A stretch of DNA of 64,000 nucleotides, taken from the NCBI RefSeq assembly GCF_002752655.1, contig NZ_CP023738.1, positions 221,281 to 285,280 on the forward strand, in the 5' to 3' direction. Position 1 is the stretch's first letter; every line of letters begins with the position of its first letter. A program made the translations under genes and the position numbers. The notes below the pieces were generated by a model. It was not told the origin of the DNA. It did not search any database and saw nothing but the letters and a program-made list of their open reading frames with translations. Below, piece by piece: positions 37,501 to 49,438 of the stretch. Origin of the DNA: Methylosinus trichosporium OB3b (GTDB taxonomy: Bacteria > Pseudomonadota > Alphaproteobacteria > Rhizobiales > Beijerinckiaceae).

Positions 37501-40500
37501 TCGAACGCACTGAACTGGCTACCAGTCGGATCGACCGGTGTCTCGATGCCGATGATGTCGCGCCCGGCGGTCACGATGATGTCGCCGCCGTCCGTCGCCC
37601 AGACCGGCGTCGTCAGAAGCCCGCTGCTGATAGTCGTTGCGCCCAGCGTCGGCGCTGTGAAGCCGTCGGCGTTGTCGGCGACGTGGCCGGCCGTATAGAC
37701 CGCGCCGGGCGAGACCTCGTCCAGCAGCGCGAAATCGCCAGCCGCTGCGATGGTGATCGAGCCGGTCCCGGTGCGCAGCAGGCTGGGAACAACGACGGTC
37801 AAGTTGTTCAAGGGATTGATGTAGGACGTGTGCCCGTCGATGGTGACGTCGCCGGTGACCGTCGGGGAAAGCGACGAGAGTTGCGCCACGGCATTCGGAT
37901 TGACCGACGACGCCCCATCGGCGTTGAACAGTGCGCCGCCGACGAAATCATAGGAGAAGCTGCCTTTGCCGCTCACCGCCGCCGTCATCAGATTGGCGGA
38001 GGAGGTGGTGTTGTAGACGGCGACATCGCCCACGCTGTAGATCGCCGGATTATTGGCGATGAGATCGGCGGGAACGGCCGGATTGGTGGTGAGAGACGAT
38101 ACGTAGCCAGCCTGAATGCTCGTATAGGCGGGCGGCGCGTGAGGCGGCGTCGCAGCGATGAGAATAGAGCCGCTCCTCGTATCCGCGCCGGGAGCCGACG
38201 AAAGCGTCGGCAGTTCCGTGAATTTCCCGCCAACAAAAATCAAGTTCGTGTTCAAGACGTTGAAGAAATACGCGGCCCATTGCGATGCGTAATCGGCGCC
38301 GGACGCGGTCGTGAAACCGGTCTGCGACTCCAGGCTGAGCTGCAATCCGGAGCCGATGCTGTAGTAGCTGCTGCTCGTGGTCGGCGCGGTGGGAACTGTG
38401 ATCGCAGCTTGATCTACAGTGCGACCGAGCGCCGTCAGCAGCTGAATATAGAAGGGCATGGACAGGTATGCGCCGCCCTCCACTCCATAGTTGGCGACTG
38501 CGCTCGTGTTCCCGATTACGGTCTCGGCCGCATACGAGTTGAACATGCTCACATATTCGGCGTAGTATTGGTTATATTGGTCGATGACTTCAGTGGAGCA
38601 CGCCCCACCGGCGCAACTCAATATGGATGGCTTCTGCAGTTTGAACTGCAACGCATTGTACGTATTGCTTGATATGCCATAAAACTCGGCGCTCGCAGCA
38701 GAGGTCGAGGGTGGGGGGGAGATATTCACTCCGAACCATTGGGCCCAAGTCTGTCCATAGATAGAGATGAGGTTGCTGATGCCGCTCGAGTCATATTGCA
38801 ACGCGTTGTTCGTGAACAGGGCGAGGTAGGCCAGGTAAGTATTTGAATTAACCTCGGCTTCGTACTGTAATGCAGCATCATCTACCGCATTACTAGCAAC
38901 ATAATCCGTGAAGAATCCATCCGTAATAGTGGCATTGATGGCGACGTTGTTGACGGCGCGCAGGGTGAGCGTGCCGGGCTCACCGCCGTTGGTGGTGCGG
39001 TAGAGCAGATTGACGTTGCCGGAATCGTCGATGCTGCCGGCGCCGAAGTTCCAGTTGGAGGCGACGGTGATATTGCCGGAGTTGATCGCGGTCGACGGAT
39101 TGACGAGGTCGATCTCGGGGCGCAGGTGCAGCTCGGCCGTCGGCAGCGCGGTCGCGACGTTGGATCCGACTTGCAGTGTCGCGCCGGCGAAGCTCGCGGC
39201 CACCGCATTGGCGTCGAACGGCGCGTTGACGAAATTCAGCAGCGTCGTCTGATAGAAGGCGACATGCGGCGCGTAGGCGCCGCTCGCTGGCGCGTCGGCG
39301 GTCGAGGTCGGATAGAGGCCGTTGTCGGCGAAGACGATCTGCGCGCCGGACGCATCGAAGAAGCCGGCCGGATCGATGATGCCGTCGAAGTGCTTGTCGA
39401 GGTCGGTAGAGCTGTCGGTGGTGCTCCACACCGCGAAGGCGTTGGCGACGAGGCCGTCGCCGCTCGCCGTGCCGTCGCCCTTGGCGTTGGTGACGACGGC
39501 GCCGTTGAAGGCGACGTTGATCGCGCCATTGGTCAAGATCGGTGCGCGGATGACGACGCTGCCGCCGGTGTTGTCGATGTCGACGCCGCCAGCGCCGCCC
39601 GAAACGTCGAAGATTGCCCCCGACGCCACCGTGACGGCGCCCGATCCCGGCACGTTCTGATAACCATAGGTGGCGTTCACCGTGCCGTTCGGCGTTCCTG
39701 TCGTGCCGAGCGTGATCGTCCCGCCGCGCTGCACATTGGTCGATGTCCCGTCGCCATAGCCGGGGCTGTTCGGATCGGGCGCCTGATAGCGCGCGTAGAG
39801 CTTGGCGTCGGCGCCGATGGTGACGCCCGAGGCGGCCGCCGTGCCCGCCGCCGCGGTCGAGGCGCCGGCGCCATAGAGACCAATGCTGCCGCCGGAGGCC
39901 GAGCTGGCGTCGATGGCGCCGTCGACTGTGACGCCGCCGGTATTGGCGACCAAGAGCACGGTCTCGGATTTGAGCGTCTCGCCGGCGGCGATAACGATAT
40001 CTCCGTGCCCCAAGCTAACCTCGAAGCTGCGCGTGAAGCCGGCCTCGAGCGGCAGGCCGCCGTCGAGCCGGTCGGCGATGAGGGCCAGCTCGCCGCCGAG
40101 GTCGCTGTAGCGCGCCCCGCCCTTTAGCGCGCCGTGAAGCCCGGCCGCGCCGCCGGCATAGATCGCCAGCGAGCCGGCATAGCCCGAGCCGGCGCCGGAG
40201 ACATCGACCGTGACGCCGGACCCGACCGTCATGTCGCCGAAGTCGGCGTAGAGATAGATCGATCCCGCCGGCGTGTCCTGGATGAGGTCGCCGATCGTGA
40301 TGCGCGTGCCGGCGGCCGACAGCAGCGCATTGCCGGAGAGCGTGAGATCGCCCCTTGTCGCCTCCAGAGAGAGCTTGCCGCCCTGGGCGATGAGCGTGCC
40401 GCTGACGTCGATGGAGCCGCCGGTGAGGCTCAGCGCGCCGCCGATCGTCGGGTCGATGGTCGCAGCGGCGCCGGCCCCCTGCGCCAGCGTCAGGGCGCCC

Positions 40501-43500
40501 GTGGTGGTGAGCGACTGGGAGGCGGAGGCGCCGACGAGGACGAGCGGGGCCGTCAATGAGACAGCCGCTCCCGCGGCGTCGAGGCTGCCGGCGCCGGTGA
40601 ACAGGATCTCGGACGCCGCCGTGGCGGCGATGCCGGCAAAGCCAGACAGCTTCTTGTCGCCAGCGCCCAAGGTGATCGTCCCGCTGGCGTCGAGGACCAG
40701 GCTGCCACCCGATCCGCCAGTGTCGGCCCCGGCGAGGTTGGCGACGCTCTGGTTGTCGACGATGACGATGTTGCTCGCCGTGATGGTGGTGGCGCCGCCA
40801 TCGCTGTAGAGGCCGGCGCCGTCCAGCGTCAGCGTGTCGATTGCGTCGGCGGCATTGCCGAAGCTGTTCGAGCCGTAGAGGTTGAACACCGAGTCCGAGC
40901 GCAGGCGCACGGTCTCGGCGCCCGCGAACTTGCCGATGAGGCCGCTCGTCAACACGAGGCCGCTCGAGCCGCCGCCGAGGTTGATGACGCTTCCCGAGAG
41001 GTCGTAGTTCTTGGCGATGAGCCTGGCGCTGGCGGAGAGCGTGGTGTCGCCGCTCGAATCGACCGTCAACGAGTTGCCGGAGAGCGTGACATTGTTGCCG
41101 ATCGCAAGATTGCCGCGCGCGACGGAAGACATGGGCGGCGTCGGCGCCGGCGTCGTCGCGGGCGCTTGGTAGATGCCGGGCACGAAGTGGCGGATGACAT
41201 CGACCATGCCGCCGTTGGACACGCGCAGCAATGCCCCGTCGCCGCTCACGCCGGCGTTCCAGCTATTGAGGCTGCCGTCCCAATAATTGTAGATGGCGAC
41301 CGGATCGACGCCGATAACGAGCGCGCCGGCGTTCGTGCCGCTGACAGTCCCGCTCGCCATGATGACGCTGCCATCGTCGACGATGAGGCCGCGCACGCTC
41401 GAATCGGCGCTCGTGGGCGCCAGCGAGGTGAGCAGCACCTCGGGTCCTGTCAGCGGATGCCCGGCATCGGTGGCGATCTCGAGGTTGAGCGCCGTGGCGG
41501 TGATCAGCGTGCCTTCGCTGGTGTTGCTGCGATATCCGCCGATGAGGGTGCTTTCGATGCCGAGGCCGCTCAGCATGTCGGCGTCGAGCACGAGGTAGCC
41601 GCTATAGTCGCCGCTGGCCAGCAGCCCCCCGCGCAGGTCGCTCGCCGCCACGACGAGGTTGACGCCGGTGATGTCGAGCTCACCTCCAAGACCGCCCTTC
41701 GCCGGACCAAACAGGTTGGCGCCGTTGAGCGCCAGCGAGGTGGCGGCCGACACCACGAAACGGGCCGCATCCTCGGCAAGCCGCGGCGTCGCCGTGTCCT
41801 TGCTCGCCGCCAGCGCGGTGAAGTAGCTCGAGCCCTTGGCAATGTCGATTTGAGAGTACCGGGTCCACACGCTGTTCGACTGGATCTGCAACAGCGCCGT
41901 CTGCGCCGACGACGAGCCATTGATGGCGTTGCCGAGCACGCCAGTCATGTACACCGAGCCGTCGGCGGTGGTCGTCGTCTTCGTATAGGGACTGGCGTTG
42001 GTCGAGACGACCACCACGCGATAGGCGCCGGGCAGCGTCGCATATTCCGCAGGCAGCAGCGTGTAGGCGCCGGCCGGGATGCCGTTGCCGCCCGGCAGCG
42101 TGACGGTCATACCCGCGGCGACCTCGGTGGTGAAGCTCGGATCGTACGGGGCCAGCGCCGATGAGTATCCTGGCGCCAGAGCGTAGACGGTCTGTGTCGA
42201 AGTCGTCAGCACGTTGCGCGAGCCGCCGGTGCCGGGCACGAACTCGGTGGCGTAGATGTCGCCGCCACCGCGGCCATCGATGATGGCGCCCGCCTGCGTG
42301 TCGACCCTGGAGCCGCCGAGCGCGATGAGCTTCTCCGGCGGGCCGTTGAGGACCGTGCCGTTGTCGGTCCAGTTTGCCCCGTCTGTCGTGGAGCCGTAGG
42401 GGATCGAGAGGCCATTGGCCGACACCGAGGTGACGCTGCCCGGAGCCAGCGTGACGCTTTCGGTCGCAACCGTGGCGATCGTCGAGCCATAGAGACCAAC
42501 ATAGTAGGTCCCCACCTCGACCGGGTTGTAGGAATTGTTCGTCGGCCCGTCGATGAAGATGGAAGGCAGTGTCTGCCCGGCGCCGAAGCCGAGCTGAATG
42601 GCGCCGAGCGGGGCGTAGAGCGCGCCGCCCTGCACGATCGTGCGGGCGTCGACGATGATCGCACCCCCAGCTGAGAGCGGCGCCACCGGGGCCGCGCCGT
42701 TGGAGGCGATCGCGATAGTGTTGTGAACTCCGGCGGCGTCCGCCGGCGCCAGGCTCAGTGACATCAGCAGGTAGGCCGTGTCGGTCGTCGGATAGATCGT
42801 GCGCGCCGTGAGGTTGAGATTGTCGGCCACCAAGAGGCCGCCGGCATACGGCATGCCGCCATAGCCGTCGCTGACGGCTATGGCTGATGCGCCGTCTGTA
42901 GCGGCAAACCGGCTGAAGTCGTTCGTGCCGATGAGGCGGATATCGCCGCTGGACACGAGATTGACGGTGCTCACGTAGTCGACCGCAAGCACGCCGACAA
43001 GATCGATCTGCTGCGCGGCATTGAGCGTCAGCGTGCCGTCGGCGAGCTTCGGCGGGTTCGGCGGGTATACGCCGCCGGCGATAGACGCGTTGCTGTCGGC
43101 GAGTCGGATATAGCCCGCCTCCAGCGTCACGTTGGTGGCGCCAATGGAGGGGATGCAACTGTCGGAAGACGCGCATGATGCCGCGTAGGAGGTGTCGACG
43201 ACCCCCGTCGGCAGCAGCGTGGTCGTGCCGTTGGAGGAATTGTCGATCAGGATCGAGCCGGCGAGTTTCAGATGGACATCGCCGCTGAAGTAGAGTTGGC
43301 CGGTGAACGACGCCGTGTCGAGGCCGCTGTGGGCGGTGTTGATCGTGTCGGCTGTGATGTTGGCGCCGCTGGCGGCCACGAGTGATGCGATATTGACCCC
43401 CGTTCTCGGATCGACACCCGCGAACGCTGCAGCGACGTTGCCGCTTTGGGCCACGACCACAGTATCGATGGAAGAGCCGATGAGCAGCGTGCCGCCGGCC

Positions 43501-46500
43501 GCCTGCGGTGCCCCGCCTGCCGCATCGATCGTGCCGGCAAAATAACCCGTCCCTGTGAGCGTCAGGCTGCCGCCGTTGCTCCACACTTGCTCGGCGCCGT
43601 AGCGCTCTCCGCCGAGGCCGTTCGCAGTGGGCGCCTCGATCGTTGCGCTGGCGCCGGAAATGTCGAAGACCGAGCCCTGTTCGGCGACAAAGACGCCCGA
43701 GGCCGCGCTTCCATTCGGGCCAAATGTGATGGAGCCGCCGGAAAGCACCGTGCCGGTGGCGTAGGAAGTTATGAGCGGATTGGGCGCGAAGGCGCCGGAG
43801 ACGTCGAGCACCGCGTGATCGCCGATCCATATATATTGCGGCAACCCATCATGAGCGAGCGGAGTTGACGGGGCGAAACCCTGGTTGACGCTGATGCTGC
43901 CGCCGTGCGCGATGATGCTGCCGAGCACAATCGCCGGCCCGCCGGCGGTCAGGGTAATGTTCGCTCCAGGATCGGCGATGATGCTGGCCCCGTCGTCGAT
44001 CAGCAGCTGTGCCGTCGCGCTGCGGTCGCCCGCAACGCCCCAGTTGTAGGCGCTTTCCGTCAGCGCCAAATCGACGGCGTGGCGCAGTCCGTCGGCGGCG
44101 TAGCCGACAGCCGCGACATCGCGCAGGAGCGCCCCCGTCGCCGGCAGGCTGCTGAGCGATGCGGCAAGGTAAGTCTGCTGCTTCAAGTCGAGCGTGGCGC
44201 CCGCGGCGACGGTCGTGCCGCCATAGGTGCTGGTGAGCTTGAAGCTCCCGAACCCGCTGTCGGTGAAGAAGGAGGTCGGCAGCACCACCGTGCCGGCCTG
44301 ATCGCCCGAGGTGATCGATGCGACCTGCGTCGCGTTGCCGTCGATGATGATCTCCGGCGCCTGCAGAGTGAAGGTCCCCCCTGCGACAGACCAGTCGCAT
44401 AGATCGTCCCGTCCATTATGACGTTGGCGTTGGTCGCTGTCTGCGGCGCCCAGTAGCCGCCGCTGAAAGCATAATAAGTGTCTTGAGCAACGCCTGTGCT
44501 GCCGTACCACTCGCCGTTATATGTCAGGAGCGTCAGATTGCCGCCCTTGCCCTTGGGCAGGCCGTCGGAGCCCGTTGCAATCTTGCCGTTGGCGCCGACA
44601 TAGCCGCCGCTGGAGACGTCGATCACGCTGCCGCGCTGCAGCACGATCGACGGGCTGTAATCCGTCGCCGTGACGACCATGGTGTTGGGGTCGTAAGAGA
44701 CCCCATTGCTCAGATTCGTGGTGCTCAGGCTGACGCTGCCGCCATTGATGTAGAGGGCGCCTGTGAAATCGCTGTAATTGCCGGCGTCGTTGATCCACTG
44801 CCCGCTGACGTCGAGCAGGGCATTGCCGCCGATGGTCAACGCACCGACCACGCCCGTCGCAGGAAGCGTGCCCGGCGAACGCGCAACGGCGCTGGAGATG
44901 GTCGCGCCGCTGATGCTGATGCTGCCGCCATGGGCGGTGAGCGCGCCGTCGATCGCTGTGACATTCGCCAGCTTGATGCTGCCGCCAGCCAGTACCGACA
45001 GGCTCGCCTGTTCCGTCATGGCGAGCGTGTCGGCGCCGTTGATGGTGATCGAGCCGAGGCCGAAGGCCGAGAGCCGGTCTGTCGCGTAGGTCAACACGGA
45101 CACCCCGTCCGCATTGGTCGGCAGCGACAATGACGAAGCGAGCGTGATGTCCGATCCCAGCACATTGGATGCCGAGGCGTCGAGGATCACCGCATCATGC
45201 AAGCCGTAGCTGCTCGCTGCCATCGTGATGGCGAGCGAGGCTCCATTCGGCAGTTGGGTGGGCGTGGCCTGCGCGCCGCCTGTCCCCGTCCCGACTTGCG
45301 CGAGCTGGCGCTGTTGCGCGCCGATGACGATGTCGCCGACGAGATCGCCTTCGATAATCGGGTTCACCGCTGTGACGGAGATGCTGCCGGCGCTGACGCC
45401 ATCGACGTAGCCGGCCTTGTTATAGCCGCCGCTGATCAGACGATTGGTGTAAGTCTCGGTGACGCCCCACCTCGAATGGTCGACGATGAATTGCCCGGCG
45501 ACGCCCACATAGGAGATGAACGGATCGGCGCTGCCGATGTCGTAGCGTCGCCCGTCCGAGCCGACCAGCTGCGTGGTCGTGACGTGGGCGCCGGTATATT
45601 GGATCAGGCCGCCGGAGACGTTGATCGTCGATCCCTGGGCCTGCGCGACATCCACGAAGCCCGCCGACGCTGCGCCGTTGCCGACGCTGTAGCCGCCGCC
45701 GATGGTCAGCGAGCCGCCCTTGGTCAGGAGCTGGTCTATACCCTGCGGGACGTTGCCCAGATAGCCCGCGCCCGAGGAGGCAAACAGCGGCGAGCCGACC
45801 CAAGTCTCGCCATCGGCCCTGGTGCCGGTGAGGCTCAGGTCGATTGTCACCGTCTGGCCTATCAGACTCTGCGCCAGCGGCGTGTCGGCGACGTCGTTCG
45901 CCGTCACCTTGAATGTGTAGAGGTAGTCGGAAACCGAGCGGTCGGCCGCCAGCCCGGACAGGTCGATGGTGCTGCCCGCCTCCATCAGCACCCGGCCCAC
46001 CGGCAGCGCCGCCGAGCCGTCGGGTTGATTGCCGAGGCCCGCGCCCGTCAGCGTCATCGTCGCCGACGGCGCATAGACGAACGAGCCCGACTGGAAATCG
46101 ACATAGGGTGCGGAGATATCGATGCGCGGCCCCACGAAGCCGGCGAGCGAGGCGGAATCCGACAGGATGGTCTCGCCGTTCTCCTCTGGCAGGATCGTCG
46201 TAAGGCTCTCTGTGCCGAACAGCACCTGGTTGGACGTCTCCGCCCCGTTCGCCGCGATGGTGATCGATCCCGCCCGCGTGATGCTGGTGGTCGCCTCCGC
46301 CAGCCCGAGCTGCTCGACCGCGTCGCCGCTCAATGTGACATTGCCGCGCTGGGAAATCAGCATCCCGCCCACGTCGTTGAGCACGAGCGAACCGTCGCTC
46401 ACCGACGGCGGCGTATAGAGCAGCTCTCCGCTGATGCCGGCGCCGGCCCGTACCGAGTAGAACGTCTGGGTCGAGTTCGACGCCGGCTCGGCGATCTGCA

Positions 46501-47635
46501 CGCTCGCGCCCGCCGCCAGGATGATCTCGCCCGCCGACGTGGTGATCGAGCCGGCGTTGGTCACCCGCGGACCCAGCAGCGCGACGAAGCCGCCGTTGTC
46601 GCTGCCGCTGATATCGGTCACGATGCGCGCGCCCGCCTCGACCTCGACACCGATATTGCTCTGCCCGGGAATGAGCGCGGCCGAGAACAGCGCCGAGGCG
46701 CCGGTGGACGCCAAGCTGCCGTCGACGACGGTCTGAAAGGCGCTATTGACGAACAGACCGTTGTTCAAGAACGTCGTGTTGGCATTGGCCTCGTCCGACG
46801 GCGCCAGGATCAGCGCGCCATTCTCCGTCGTCTGCACGAGCCCATCCACCGTCAGCGGCACATACGCGTCCCCGCTCGACTTGAAGGCGCCGTTGGCCGT
46901 GCCGGTAAAGCTGTTGAGGTCCATCGCCGCGGCGATCAGCGTATGCACGTCGATCTGGCTGGAGCCGGTGAAGATGATGCCGTTCGGGTTGATGATCAGC
47001 ACCGTGCCCTCGGCCTTGATCTGGCCGAAGATCTGGCTCGGCCTGCCGGTGGCGTCGATGCGGTTGAGCACCACCCAGCTGTTTCCATTGGCGGAATTGC
47101 CGGCGCTCTGGTCGAAATGGACCGTCGTGTCCTTTCCGACATTGAACGACTCCCAGGTGGCGATCGCCCGCTGCGCGCTCTGCGTGAGGGTCACTGTGTC
47201 GTGACCGGCCGGGTCGACGGTCTCGACCGGCGCGCTGATATTGGACCAGAGGCCCGACGTCGTGCTGACTCCGTTCGTGAAGTGGACGCGCGGATCGACG
47301 ACGAGCCCGCCCGGTTGCAGGCCGTTCGGCACGACGGCCGTGGCGGCTTGCGCGGCGGCGCGGGCGGCGGCCTGCGCGGCCTGCATGGCCTGAATCGCCT
47401 GCGCCGCCCGCGTCAGCGACGACTGTGCCTGTTTGGCGATCTTAGTCGCCTGCGCCGCCCCCGCCAGCGCGTCGGCCACCGCCGTCGTGGGCGCCGAGAC
47501 CACACCCGCGCGTCCGAGCGGCCGCGCCTCCGCGTCATGCGGAGAGGTCAGCAGCGACAGAGCGCTGACGCCGGCGAGAAGCGCGCGATCAAGCGAGGGC
47601 CGGGAGCGGAACGAACGGGCGGCGGGGTGAAGCAT
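34593..47635 (-). CDS. Giant filamentous-haemagglutinin-like exoprotein (TpsA), one frameshift
   Basis: A two-partner-secretion exoprotein of about 4,350 residues. A signal peptide (1-38) and an Ala/Gln-rich coiled segment (50-95) precede the TPS domain (about 105-330) with WESFNVGKDTTVHFDQ and LIINPNGIIF, the hallmark TpsA motifs. A very long Gly/Ala/Thr/Ser-rich beta-helix follows. The C-terminal ~600 residues match the DUF3739-type end of such proteins (TLVETQTGGDIEILGPGGNA). The frame breaks at residue ~1085 in a run of six C (44,376-44,381): GTIYATGLSQGG jumps to GGTFTLQAPEIIIDGN. One extra base restores it. The protein is probably an adhesin or surface filament. No TpsB transporter is in the window. 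It lies downstream of a sigma/anti-sigma pair. Confidence 0.88.
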
Positions 47636-47652
47636 GAGCGTCTACTCCAGGT

Positions 47653-47669
47653 CGACCGAAAATCGGTCG
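47653..47669 (-). promoter_or_regulatory. Hairpin in the 5' leader of the exoprotein gene
   Basis: CGACCGA and TCGGTCG pair perfectly across three bases, 18 bases before the ATG and just ahead of the GGAG ribosome site. In the message the stem would stand beside the start and could affect translation or mRNA stability. No long U run follows, so it is not a terminator of the usual kind. Confidence 0.45.
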
Positions 47670-47806
47670 AACGAACCTCTCGCGCCTGAGCGGGGGGTTC
47701 TCTGCCTGCACGACGAACGTCGACCCGCGATGAAGAAGTGAAAAATTATCGACGGAGCAAAAAATAGTTCTTGACCTCATCGAGAGTGCCCGCGCTGATC
47801 GCCCGG

Positions 47807-48832
47807 TCACGTCAGAACGACGACGCCTCCCGGCAACGACCTGACGACGGCGCCGAACTCCCGCTGCGCCAGAAGCAGAATATCGTCAACGCCGTCGATG
47901 CCGAATCGGGCGTTGACCGTGCGGCGGCCAAGCGGCGCGTTCAACAAGACGATTCGGCCACGCCGATAGCGATTGATCTCCGCTATGACCTGCGACAGCG
48001 GCGCTTGATGAAAGATCAGCAGCCCCTGCCGCCATGCGGTCGCGACATTCGCGTCGGCCGGTCGCGTCGGACTGAGGCCGCCGTCGCTATAGGCCACGAG
48101 CCTGTCGTACTGAAGCTCCGCCACAGCGCCACGCCGCGCCACACGGACAGAGCCGCGCAGACAAGTGATCGCGCAGGCGGCGTGGCCGTCGAAACGAACA
48201 TTGACGCTGGCGTCCTGAAAATCGATCCGCCCGTCGCCGACGCGAAGGACATGGACGCGACGCGACTCGCTCGTGGCGCTGATGACCGCTTCGCCCGTGA
48301 CGAGCTCGACGCGATCTTGTTCGTCGCCCGCGGGATGCATCGCAATGCTGGTCCGCGTATTCAAGGCGGCCGTGAGCCCGTCGCCCAGCGCGACTTGCCG
48401 CTGTTCGCCGGTTTCGGTTCGGTAGTCGGCCCGCAGCTCGGAAATAGAAGGCCATAAATCGAAAGGTGGGCGGATCGCCGCATATCCGGCGATCACGGCG
48501 CCGGCCGCCGCCGCTCCGCCGAGCAAAGCCCGCCGACTCGCACGATACTGCGCCGATCGCTGACGTTCGGAGGCGAAAAGCTCCCTGTCTCGCTCCAGAA
48601 TGTCTCGCCCAACCGGACCGAGGCCGCTCCACAGGCGACGCGCCAGCGACATCGCCTCGGCGCGCGCCGGGCTCGACCTCTCCCAGAGCTCGGCGGCCTC
48701 GAGCGTTTCCAGAGTCGCGGAGTCCGACATCAGGCGTCGGACGTGATCCAGCGCCTCGCTTTCGAGCGCGCTCAGAACATCGGCATTGTTCGCGTCGATC
48801 GCCATCTCGCTGTCGTTCCACTGTGGCGTCAT
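47807..48832 (-). CDS. FecR-family anti-sigma/sigma regulator
   Basis: Inner-membrane anti-sigma factor of 341 residues. The N-terminal cytoplasmic segment (1-105) has the DUF4880-like LESEALDHVRRLMSD and WERSSPARAEAM. A helix at about 104-122 (ALLGGAAAAGAVIAGYA) crosses the membrane. The FecR domain begins with DYRTETGEQRQVALGDG, and the end has the secretin/TonB-related fold (APLSQVIAEINRYRRGRIVL). It follows the sigma gene by 47 bases. In the Fec paradigm, FecR holds the sigma factor until a receptor's periplasmic signalling domain contacts it. Here the obvious downstream target is the giant exoprotein. Confidence 0.9.
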   Translation of the reverse strand: MTPQWNDSEMAIDANNADVLSALESEALDHVRRLMSDSATLETLEAAELWERSSPARAEAMSLARRLWSGLGPVGRDILERDRELFASERQRSAQYRASRRALLGGAAAAGAVIAGYAAIRPPFDLWPSISELRADYRTETGEQRQVALGDGLTAALNTRTSIAMHPAGDEQDRVELVTGEAVISATSESRRVHVLRVGDGRIDFQDASVNVRFDGHAACAITCLRGSVRVARRGAVAELQYDRLVAYSDGGLSPTRPADANVATAWRQGLLIFHQAPLSQVIAEINRYRRGRIVLLNAPLGRRTVNARFGIDGVDDILLLAQREFGAVVRSLPGGVVVLT

Positions 48833-48879
48833 CGCATTTTCATCTTTTTAGTCGTTGTCGGAGTTCGCATAGCGAATGA

Positions 48880-49392
48880 TCATTTTCCAGCTCTGCGAAG
48901 ACGCATAGCGCAATGTCTCAGCGCGCGCCTCAGCTCCATGTCGACCATGCGTCGCGACAGGCCCAGATCGTCGGCGATTTGCCTCAGCGGCGTTCCCTCG
49001 ACGCGCGAGGCCAGCAAGATCAGCCGTCGTCGCGGCGTAAGCTCCTCCAGCGCCTGGCGCAACAGCTCCATATCCTGTTGCGCTTCGACGATCCGCGCCG
49101 GCCCGGGCGAATCGTCGGCGGCGTCGAGAAAAGCGTCGACCTCGATCCATCGGGCCGAACGTGCGGCTCTGCGCCGCTCGTCGATCGCGATGTTGAAGGC
49201 CGTGCGCAGCAGATAGCCGGCCGGATTATGAATGCCTTCGCTTCCCTGCTTTTGACGCAGATGAAGCCAAGTGTCATGCAGCGCCTCGCGCGCGAGCTCT
49301 TCGGAGTTCAATCGGCGCGCGAGCTGAGCGCACAGCTCGCCATAGCGATGGACGAACATCTGGCGCAAGGCGGACCAGGCGGTCTCGGTCAT
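48880..49392 (-). CDS. ECF sigma factor, FecI-like
   Basis: A sigma factor of 170 residues. Region 2 covers about 10-75 (RRLNSEELAREALHDTWLHL, then NPAGYLLRTAFNIAIDERRR). Region 4 covers 105-165 (LEELTPRRRLILLASRVEG, LRQIADDLGLSRRMVDMELR). ATG 49392 is used; the longer frame adds 25 arginine-rich residues of little sense. It sits between the STN-TonB gene and the FecR gene in the same orientation, the standard arrangement of a cell-surface signalling cassette. Its promoter targets are not known; the exoprotein gene is the natural candidate. Confidence 0.9.
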   Translation of the reverse strand: MTETAWSALRQMFVHRYGELCAQLARRLNSEELAREALHDTWLHLRQKQGSEGIHNPAGYLLRTAFNIAIDERRRAARSARWIEVDAFLDAADDSPGPARIVEAQQDMELLRQALEELTPRRRLILLASRVEGTPLRQIADDLGLSRRMVDMELRRALRHCAMRLRRAGK

Positions 49393-49438
49393 GGCGCGTC
49401 GCGCCCACGGATGCTCGAGACGACCGTCATGATTTCGC

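Noticed and set aside
44183..47635. Two separate exoprotein genes instead of one
   Set aside because: The downstream half starts without signal peptide or TPS domain, and the two frames join exactly at a homopolymer run.
34593..47635. CRISPR-like or tandem DNA repeats in the exoprotein region
   Set aside because: Repetition is at the level of Gly/Ala/Thr-rich protein segments; no regularly spaced identical DNA repeats are visible.
45197..47689. Long plus-strand frame opposite the exoprotein start, and another at 36,444-38,672
   Set aside because: Both are repetitive Arg/Gly/Asp-rich complements of the TpsA repeats and show no protein motifs.
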